DNA of 64,000 nt from Dyella sp. C11 (GTDB lineage Bacteria > Pseudomonadota > Gammaproteobacteria > Xanthomonadales > Rhodanobacteraceae). Positions 57,362 to 64,000 of this stretch are shown piece after piece (within the stretch, counting starts at the first letter, position 1; every line of letters starts with the position of its first letter). The position numbers were made by a program, and so were the translations under genes. The notes below the pieces were generated by a model. The model ran no database searches, was not told the origin of the DNA, and saw only the letters and a program-made list of their open reading frames with translations. The DNA lies in the NCBI RefSeq assembly GCF_003121485.1, contig NZ_QAVX01000002.1, positions 214,454 through 278,453 on the forward strand, given 5' to 3'.

Positions 57362-57500
57362 GTTAGTCGGCCGCTGTACGGCCTGGAAGTGAAAAAAGCC
57401 GGTGCTTTGGAGCACCGGCTTTTTCTTTGACCGCTTTACAGCTTTACAGCCGGCAAGGCCGGCGACTGACCCTTTACAGGCCGCACAGCGGCCGACTAAC
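57362..57500. repeat. Long inverted repeat around the bamD/nadE terminator
   Basis: Bases 57362-57385 and 57477-57500 are inverted copies matching at 23 of 24 positions (containing GTTAGTCGGCCGCTGT). CTGTAAAGGG and CCCTTTACAG near the edges add a further, offset pair. The element encloses the terminator hairpin. Confidence 0.7.
57392..57425. terminator. Bidirectional intrinsic terminator between bamD and nadE
   Basis: A 10-bp stem AGCCGGTGCT/AGCACCGGCT with loop TTGG is flanked by A6 on the left and T5 on the right, so it can end both converging transcripts. Confidence 0.92.
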
Positions 57501-57506
57501 GCGCGC

Positions 57507-59138
57507 TCACTTCCAGCCCGAGGTGATCGGATAACGACGTTCGCGCCCGAACGCACGCGTCGTCACACGCGGGCCCGGTGCCGACTGACGGCGCTTGAAC
57601 TCGTTGATCAACACCAGGCGCACCACGCGGCGCACGGTGTCGGCGTGGAAGCCCTGCGACGTGATCTCCGCCTGCGATTCCTCGCCTTCGATGAAGCGCG
57701 CGAGGATGGCGTCCAGCTCATCGTAGGGCGGCAACGAATCCTGGTCGGTCTGGTTGTCGCGCAGTTCGGCCGAGGGCGGGCGATCGATGACGGCGGATGG
57801 GATGAACTCCGGCTCGCCGTTGCGCGCGGCATGCATGTTGCGCCAGCGCGAGAGGCGATACACCACGGTCTTGTAGACGTCCTTCAGCGGCGCGTATGCG
57901 CCGCACATGTCGCCGTAGAGCGTGGCGTAACCCACCGCCATCTCGCTCTTGTTGCCGGTGGCCAGCAGCAGGCGGCCATGCTTGTTGGACAGGGCCATCA
58001 GGGTGACGCCGCGCGTGCGCGACTGCAGGTTTTCTTCCGTGGTGTCCGCGGCCTTGCCGGCGAACGCGGGGGCAAGTGCACCCAGGAACGCATCGACCAT
58101 CGGCTCGATGTTGATGATGTGGTACTCCACACCCAGCTTTTCCGCCTGATCACGCGCGCCATCCAGCGACAGCTGTGAGGTGTAGCGCGTGGGCATCATC
58201 ACGGCCGTCACGCGGTCGGCACCCAGCGCATCCACGGCCAGCGCCAGCGTCAAGGCGGAGTCGATGCCGCCGGAAAGCCCAAGCAGCACGCCCGAAAAAC
58301 CGTTCTTGTCGATGTAGTCCCGAATGCCGCGCACCAGCGCCGCGTACAGCGTCGCCTCGATGGAATCATCAGCAGTGGTCGGCCAGTTGTCGGCGCGCAG
58401 CGTGCGTGTCTCGCTGTCGAACTCGGCCCACAGCATGGCATCGACGAAATGCGGTGCGCGGGCAGCAATACTGCCATCCGCATTCACCAGCATGGAGCCA
58501 CCGTCGTACACCACTTCGTCCTGGCCGCCGACCATGTTGACGTAAGCGATGGCGCAACCCGTTTCCAGCGCGCGTGCGATCAGCACTTCCTCGCGCGAGG
58601 ACTGCTTGGCGTCGTCAAAGGGCGACGCGTTGATCACCACGATCAGCTCCGCTCCGGCAGCGGCCGCCTGGGCGGCGGGTTCCATTTCCCAGATGTCTTC
58701 GCAGATCAGCATGCCCACGCGCACGCCGTCGATCATCGCCACGGCGCTGTCGCGGCCAGGGCGAAAATAGCGCTTGTCGTCGAATACGCCGTAGTTGGGC
58801 AGCGCCTGCTTGTGCGTGGTCAGCTCGATGGTGCCGCCACGCAGCAGGCTGGCCGCGTTGTACACCTCGCCCTCGCTGTGGGGATGACCGACCAGCGCGG
58901 CCACGCCATTGGTGGCGCCGGCCAGTGCATTGAGCTCGCATTGGCACGCCGCGAGGAAACTGGGGCGCAGCAGCAGGTCTTCCGGCGGATAACCGCTGAG
59001 GGTGAGTTCGGGAAAGGCCACCAGCGCCGCGCCGCCATCGCGCGCCTGCGCCAGCAAATCACCCACCTTGGCCGCATTGGCCGCAACCGCGCCTACCGGG
59101 AAATCGAACTGGGCCAGCGCGAAGCGTAGGGAAGACAT
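57507..59138 (-). CDS. nadE: Glutamine-dependent NAD+ synthetase
   Basis: This fusion enzyme of 543 residues has an N-terminal nitrilase-type glutaminase with Glu44, Lys110 and Cys146 (FPELTLSGYPPEDLL, THKQALPNYGVF, LICEDIWE). The C-terminal synthetase has PP-loop LLGLSGGIDSALT and LLLATGNKSEMAVGYATLYGDM. It makes NAD+ from deamido-NAD+ and ATP. ATG 59138 gives the family start (MSSLRFALAQFDF). Confidence 0.96.
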   Translation of the reverse strand: MSSLRFALAQFDFPVGAVAANAAKVGDLLAQARDGGAALVAFPELTLSGYPPEDLLLRPSFLAACQCELNALAGATNGVAALVGHPHSEGEVYNAASLLRGGTIELTTHKQALPNYGVFDDKRYFRPGRDSAVAMIDGVRVGMLICEDIWEMEPAAQAAAAGAELIVVINASPFDDAKQSSREEVLIARALETGCAIAYVNMVGGQDEVVYDGGSMLVNADGSIAARAPHFVDAMLWAEFDSETRTLRADNWPTTADDSIEATLYAALVRGIRDYIDKNGFSGVLLGLSGGIDSALTLALAVDALGADRVTAVMMPTRYTSQLSLDGARDQAEKLGVEYHIINIEPMVDAFLGALAPAFAGKAADTTEENLQSRTRGVTLMALSNKHGRLLLATGNKSEMAVGYATLYGDMCGAYAPLKDVYKTVVYRLSRWRNMHAARNGEPEFIPSAVIDRPPSAELRDNQTDQDSLPPYDELDAILARFIEGEESQAEITSQGFHADTVRRVVRLVLINEFKRRQSAPGPRVTTRAFGRERRYPITSGWK

Positions 59139-59219
59139 ACCGTGGGGATCCGTTGCCTGGGGAATCCCATTGTAACCGAGCACCCGCAAGGGCTTGCCCG
59201 GGACGGCACCCCGCAGGAA

Positions 59220-59837
59220 TCAGGCCACCGGCTGGCGAAGCAGCATCGCGGCCAGCACGAGCATGAAGATCGCCACCGCCACGTCGAATACGCGCCACGC
59301 CCGCGGACTGCGGAACACGGGCAACAACAGGCGGGCGCCATAACCCAGCGCCAGGAACCAGGCCACGCTGGCCGTGGATGCACCCGCCGCGAACAGCCAG
59401 CGCGCCTCTCCCTCGTAGTGCGTGGACAAGCTGCCCAGCAGCACCACGGTATCCAGATACACGTGCGGATTGAGCAAGGTGAACGCCAGACATGCCAACA
59501 CCACGCGGCCGCGACTCAGCGTGCCATCGCCGACGGGTTGCAGGCCGCTCTCGCCCTGCCAGGCACGCCGCAGCGCCATGGCGCCGTACGCCGCCAGGAA
59601 CGCCGCACCGGCAAAACGCAGCCACTGCAGCAAGCCGGGATGCTGTTGCACCACTAGTCCCATGCCGCCCACGCCAAGCAGGATCAGGCTGACGTCGGCC
59701 ACCACGCAAACGGCCACCACCGAACCCACAAAATGCCGCTGCAAGCCCTGGCGAAGTACGAACGCGTTCTGCGCGCCAATGGCGATGATCAGGCCCGCGC
59801 CTGCGGCGAGGCCGGCCAGGTAGGCCGTGGAAATCAT
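59220..59837 (-). CDS. argO: LysE/ArgO-family amino acid exporter
   Basis: This 205-residue protein has five to six helices. The LysE signature GLIIAIGAQNAFVLRQGLQRH is near the N terminus, and AFTLLNPHVYLDTVVLLG carries the conserved Asn-Pro. It exports basic amino acids (arginine and/or lysine). GGAGG precedes the ATG. It is divergent from an ArgP/LysG-type regulator, the standard regulatory pair. Confidence 0.88.
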   Translation of the reverse strand: MISTAYLAGLAAGAGLIIAIGAQNAFVLRQGLQRHFVGSVVAVCVVADVSLILLGVGGMGLVVQQHPGLLQWLRFAGAAFLAAYGAMALRRAWQGESGLQPVGDGTLSRGRVVLACLAFTLLNPHVYLDTVVLLGSLSTHYEGEARWLFAAGASTASVAWFLALGYGARLLLPVFRSPRAWRVFDVAVAIFMLVLAAMLLRQPVA

Positions 59838-59961
59838 GGGAATATCCTCCGAAAGCGCCCTACTGTGACGTAGACGTCCGGTTCAGTAAAACTAATTATC
59901 TTTACACCGATTAAGAAATTCTGAATTTGTTGCCCGTAGCTGCGCAGAGGGAAACCTATCC
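59838..59961. promoter_or_regulatory. Divergent argO/argP control region
   Basis: These 124 bases carry an AT-rich block (about 59885-59925) unlike the GC-rich surroundings. On the argO strand a GATAAT -10-like hexamer is present without a matching -35, as expected for an activator-dependent promoter. The AT-rich block is the likely ArgP binding site (inference). Confidence 0.5.
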
Positions 59962-60861
59962 ATGAGCCTGCTCAATCCCCAGCTCACTGCCTTTGCCGCC
60001 GTACTGGCCGAGGGAAGCTTCGACTGTGCGGCGCAACGCCTTTCCTTGACGCCTTCTGCCATCTCCCAGCGCGTCAAGGCATTGGAAGATCGCCTCGGCC
60101 AGGTGCTGATTCTTCGCCGCACGCCGTGCGAAGCCACCGATGCAGGCGAGCGCCTGCTGCGCAGCGTGCAACAGATGCGACTGCTGGAAGCGGAGACGCT
60201 GAACGACTTCCATGTCGGCGCTGAAAGCAGCGGCCCCACCACGGTCTCCATCGGCGTCAACGCGGACTCGCTCGCCACCTGGTTCCTCACCGCGCTGGCA
60301 CGGCTGCACGACGAGCACTCGCTTCTGTTCGACATCCGGGTGGAAGACCAGGACCACTCGACCCGCCTTTTGCGTGATGGCTCCGTGCTCGGCGCCATCA
60401 CTGCCGATGCGCAGCCTGTGCAGGGCTGCAGCGTGAAGAAGCTGGGCGTGATGCGCTACCTGCCCGTGGCCTCGCCCGCATTCGTCAAACGTCATTTTGG
60501 CCATGGCGTGAACGCCGCTTCGCTTGGCCAGGCGCCCATGCTGGTGTTCAACCGCAAGGACGCGCTGCAGTGGCGCTTCATCCATGGCGTGACCCGCGCC
60601 AGGCTCGCGCCGCCCGTGCACTACGTGCCCTCTTCCACCGCGCTCGTGGAAGGTGCCGCGCTGGGTCTTGGCTGGGCCATGGCGCCCGAGTCGATGCTGG
60701 ACAAGCATTTTGCGGAAGGAACGTTGACGCCGATCGCACCCGGTCGGTCGCTGGATGTTCCGCTGTACTGGCAGTGCTGGTCGATCCGCTCGACGACGCT
60801 GGCGATCGTCACGGAGAAGTTGTTGCAGGCTGCTGCCGGTGGATTGCGTCAGCGTCGATAG
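59962..60861 (+). CDS. argP: ArgP/LysG-type LysR transcriptional regulator
   Basis: This 299-residue LysR regulator has the HTH LAEGSFDCAAQRLSLTPSAISQRVKALED and a substrate domain with VSIGVNADSLATWFLTAL, a feature of the ArgP/IciA/LysG group. In E. coli ArgP activates argO with arginine and binds lysine as antagonist. GAGGGAAA lies upstream of the ATG. Divergent from argO. Confidence 0.88.
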   Translation: MSLLNPQLTAFAAVLAEGSFDCAAQRLSLTPSAISQRVKALEDRLGQVLILRRTPCEATDAGERLLRSVQQMRLLEAETLNDFHVGAESSGPTTVSIGVNADSLATWFLTALARLHDEHSLLFDIRVEDQDHSTRLLRDGSVLGAITADAQPVQGCSVKKLGVMRYLPVASPAFVKRHFGHGVNAASLGQAPMLVFNRKDALQWRFIHGVTRARLAPPVHYVPSSTALVEGAALGLGWAMAPESMLDKHFAEGTLTPIAPGRSLDVPLYWQCWSIRSTTLAIVTEKLLQAAAGGLRQRR

Positions 60862-60896
60862 AGCCGAACGTTTTGGCTCCTTGCGGGAGCCCACTT

Positions 60897-60990
60897 TGTG
60901 GGAGCGCACCCTGTGCGCGACTGTCCCTGTACCCAGCTTATCCATGAGCCTGCTCGCGAAGGGCTGTCGCGCACAGAGTGCGCTCCTACA
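60897..60990. repeat. Dispersed palindromic repeat pair (second locus)
   Basis: Bases 60897-60921 are identical to the 25-mer at 4963-4987. Bases 60966-60990 are an inverted copy with two mismatches. The pair lies between the converging argP and sucD. Confidence 0.85.
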
Positions 60991-61021
60991 ACAGCGAGCC
61001 AGGCGCGTGGCGACCATGCAA

Positions 61022-61054
61022 AGAAAAAGGGCCGCATCGCTGCGGCCCTTTTCG
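61022..61054 (-). terminator. Intrinsic terminator after sucD
   Basis: A 10-bp stem AAGGGCCGCA/TGCGGCCCTT with loop TCGC is flanked by A5 and T4. It serves sucCD on the minus strand and possibly argP on the plus. Confidence 0.88.
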
Positions 61055-61075
61055 TATCGGTTGTGAAAACCCGAA

Positions 61076-61951
<876 letters not shown>

Positions 61952-61965
61952 GGTTCAGTTGCTCC

Positions 61966-63129
61966 TCAGGCCTTGGCCGCAGCCACGGCTTTCTGCGCCG
62001 CATCGTTGAGATCGTCGGCCGGCGTGATCGCCAGGCCGGAGTTGGCGAGCAGTTCGCGGCCCAGCTCCACGTTGGTGCCCTGCAGGCGAACCACGACGGG
62101 GATCTTCAGACCCACTTCCTTCACGGCCGCGATGATGCCTTCGGCGATCAGGTCGCAACGCACGATGCCGCCGAAGATGTTGACCAGGATGGCCTTCACC
62201 TTGTCGGAGGAGAGGATGAGCTTGAACGCCTCGGTGACGCGTTCCTTGGTGGCGCCGCCGCCGACGTCAAGGAAGTTGGCCGGCTCGCCGCCTGCCAGCT
62301 GGATCACGTCCATGGTGGCCATGGCCAGGCCTGCGCCGTTGACCATGCAGCCGATGGAGCCGTCCATCGTCACGTAGTTCAGGTTGTGCTGCACGGCAGC
62401 CGCTTCGGCCTGGTCTTCCTGGGTCAGGTCGCGCATGGCGGCCAGGTCCGGGTGACGGAACTCGGCGTTGTCGTCGGAGTTGACCTTGCCGTCGAGGGCG
62501 GCGAGGTTGCCGTCTTCGAGGATGGCGAGCGGGTTCAGCTCGACCAGGGACAGGTCCTTCTCGTTGAACAGCTTGTACAGGCCCAGCATGATCTTGGTCA
62601 GCTGGCCGACCTGCTTCGCGTTGAGGTCCATGGCGAAGCCGAGCTGGCGGCACTGGTACGGCTGCAGGCCTTCCACGAAGTCCACCACGATGGTGTGGAT
62701 GTCTTCGGGCGTGTCCTTGGCGACCTGCTCGATGTCCACGCCGCCGTGCTTGGAGGCGATGAACGAGATCGACTTGGAATCGCGGTCCGTCAGGATCGAC
62801 AGATACAGTTCCTTGGCGATGTTGGTGGCGTCGGTGACCAGCACCAGGTTCACCGGCAGCGCGCGGCCGGCGGACTGGTAGGTTTCCATGTTGGTGCCCA
62901 GCATGCCCTTGGCTGCTGCACGGACGTCGTCCAGGCTCTTGCAGAACTTGACGCCGCCGGCCTTACCGCGGCCACCTGCGTGGATCTGAGCCTTGACCAT
63001 CCACTGCCCGCCACCAAGGTGCTTGGCGGCGTCGACAGCGGCATCGGGAGAGTTGGCGACCTTGCCCGGGGGCACGGCAATGCCGTACTTCGCGAACAAT
63101 TCTTTGGCCTGGTACTCGTGGAAATTCAT
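61966..63129 (-). CDS. sucC: Succinyl-CoA synthetase beta subunit
   Basis: SucC has 387 residues with an ATP-grasp domain ([37 protein letters not shown]) and a C-terminal CoA-ligase domain ([36 protein letters not shown]). GAGGT precedes the ATG. First gene of sucCD. Confidence 0.97.
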   Translation of the reverse strand: MNFHEYQAKELFAKYGIAVPPGKVANSPDAAVDAAKHLGGGQWMVKAQIHAGGRGKAGGVKFCKSLDDVRAAAKGMLGTNMETYQSAGRALPVNLVLVTDATNIAKELYLSILTDRDSKSISFIASKHGGVDIEQVAKDTPEDIHTIVVDFVEGLQPYQCRQLGFAMDLNAKQVGQLTKIMLGLYKLFNEKDLSLVELNPLAILEDGNLAALDGKVNSDDNAEFRHPDLAAMRDLTQEDQAEAAAVQHNLNYVTMDGSIGCMVNGAGLAMATMDVIQLAGGEPANFLDVGGGATKERVTEAFKLILSSDKVKAILVNIFGGIVRCDLIAEGIIAAVKEVGLKIPVVVRLQGTNVELGRELLANSGLAITPADDLNDAAQKAVAAAKA

Positions 63130-63425
63130 GGATACCTCGAGAGTACGGGGAACGTGGCGGCCGTGATGGACTGTGGGTGGTCCATACGGTCAGGGGAACG
63201 ACGGCGGTACAAGCGCTGCCGGATGCAGTGCGCCGCCGCCTGCCTGTCGACAAGACGAAAACCGCGCAATACGGCCCGGTATTTTCGCAGCCCCGGCCCC
63301 CGATGGAAAGGGGCGGCCCTACGACATGTCCCATTCCCGGCCTCTGGCGGCCGGTGCTCACACCTTCCCGAGGCCCGTCTATACTGCTCGGAACCACCCT
63401 CAGACAGCCCGGGAGAGCCCGCCAG
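63130..63425. other. Divergent intergenic region sucC / pilS
   Basis: These 296 bases contain the promoters of two divergent units. The rightward one is given separately. No repeat or RNA gene is seen. Confidence 0.5.
63357..63385 (+). promoter_or_regulatory. Putative sigma-70 promoter for pilS
   Basis: CTCACA (63357-63362), 17 bases, TATACT (63380-63385): four and five of six matches. It lies 40 bases before the GTG start. Confidence 0.45.
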
Positions 63426-64000
63426 GTGTCCAGCACCGTGCAGCCCGCCTACCCCAATGCGCGCGCCACTCCCGAGGCCGCGCGCCATGAACTCCTGTTC
63501 CTCAACTGTTTCCGGCTGGCCCAGGCCCTGGTCTACGTCGGCCTGGCCCTGAGCCCCAACACGCTGGGCTGGCCCAAGCTGGCCGATGTGGGGCTGGCCC
63601 GCGGCGTGGCGGTGCTGTTCCTGCTGTTTGCGCTGGGCATGCTGTCGCTGACGCGCCGCTCCACCCCGTGGATGCGCTGGACGGTGTCGGGCGCCCTGAC
63701 GGTGGACATCATCGCCGCCGTGCTGGCGATCATTACCATGCACGACGCCCGCATCGGCATTGCCATGATGCTGGCGGTGAACCTGGCGGCCGGCGCTCTG
63801 ATCCTGCCGCTGCGCCTGTCCTGCTTCTTTGCGGCACTGGCCACGCTGGGCGTCATCGGACACTCGGTGGTCGAGGCGCAGCACGGCCAGGTGGGCATGG
63901 ACCGCGAACTGCTCGAATCGAGCCTGTTCGGCCTGGCCTACTTCGCCATCACCATGCTCTGTTACGTACTGAGCCGGCAGATTCGCGCGAGCGAAGCGCT
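63426..64000 (+). CDS. pilS: PilS-like sensor histidine kinase, N-terminal part (runs off window)
   Basis: The frame opens at GTG 63426 (GGGAGAG upstream) and is still open at the window end, 191 codons on. The visible part holds about six hydrophobic helices after a 20-residue cytoplasmic start (HELLFLNCFRLAQALVYVGLAL, VAVLFLLFALGMLSL, VDIIAAVLAII, LAVNLAAGALILP, FGLAYFAITMLCYVLSRQI). This matches the six-helix N-terminal sensor of PilS, partner of PilR in type IV pilin transcription. The call rests on topology and on the sucCD neighbourhood recalled from Xanthomonads; the kinase core is outside. Confidence 0.7.
   Translation, partial: MSSTVQPAYPNARATPEAARHELLFLNCFRLAQALVYVGLALSPNTLGWPKLADVGLARGVAVLFLLFALGMLSLTRRSTPWMRWTVSGALTVDIIAAVLAIITMHDARIGIAMMLAVNLAAGALILPLRLSCFFAALATLGVIGHSVVEAQHGQVGMDRELLESSLFGLAYFAITMLCYVLSRQIRASEA

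Overview
The window looks like chromosome of a high-GC gammaproteobacterium of the Xanthomonadales, most likely Rhodanobacteraceae (Dyella, Luteibacter, Rhodanobacter or Frateuria). That is inference from gene order (ruvC-ruvA-kup-ruvB-ybgC-tolQRAB-pal-cpoB-queE-queC-tRNA-Lys; sucCD divergent from pilS; oxyR alone) and from protein style. It was not tested by any search. Nearly all of it is ordinary, densely packed core genome. No phage, integrase, complete insertion sequence or CRISPR array is visible.

Layout. (1) 1-3.2 kb: the C-terminal end of a YadA-type trimeric autotransporter adhesin, then a secreted subtilisin-like protease. (2) 3.3-10.3 kb: oxyR with an ATAG-N7-CTAT site upstream, a small membrane-anchored protein, msrA, apt, a DUF2007 protein and glnS. 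A 288-bp MITE-like element follows, then a nucleoside deaminase overlapping a VTT/DedA-type membrane protein. (3) 10.3-18.8 kb: a signalling island. It holds a hybrid histidine kinase, an orphan TssL-TssM-like chimera, a LuxR-type response regulator with a PhnD-like periplasmic binding protein, a DUF3617 protein and a second histidine kinase. (4) 18.8-31.1 kb, minus strand: tRNA-Lys, queC and queE (queuosine precursor), the tol-pal envelope cluster, the Holliday-junction genes ruvABC with the potassium transporter kup between ruvA and ruvB, and yebC. (5) 31.1-36.0 kb, minus strand: a hydrolase, a GT-C-like membrane protein, aspS, a DUF3011 protein and an FmdB-type zinc ribbon. (6) 36.1-47.2 kb, minus strand: an eleven-gene cobalamin uptake and late-assembly cluster led by a cobalamin riboswitch. 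(7) 47.2-47.9 kb: non-coding DNA full of dispersed palindromes. (8) 47.9-54.7 kb: clpB with a sigma-32-like promoter, and the plus-strand trehalose cluster otsB-GH15-otsA. (9) 54.7-64 kb: pgeF, rluD, bamD, nadE, the divergent argO/argP pair, sucCD and the start of pilS.

How the genes work together. In the cobalamin cluster BtuB and BtuM import corrinoids. CobO adenosylates them, CbiA and CobQ amidate, CobD and CbiB add the aminopropanol arm, and CobU, CobT, CobC and CobS build and join the lower ligand. No corrin-ring synthesis gene lies in the window, so this reads as salvage from incomplete corrinoids. The tol-pal block supplies outer-membrane constriction at division. The trehalose trio synthesises trehalose and carries a GH15 alpha-glucosidase family enzyme whose role is open.

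The best candidates for something new are the TssL-TssM chimera without a P-loop and without other type VI genes around it, the PhnD-linked signalling genes flanking it, and the MITE-like element at 8.6-8.9 kb. Start codons were chosen from start-codon type, Shine-Dalgarno-like sequences and overlap with neighbours, so some may be off by a few codons.
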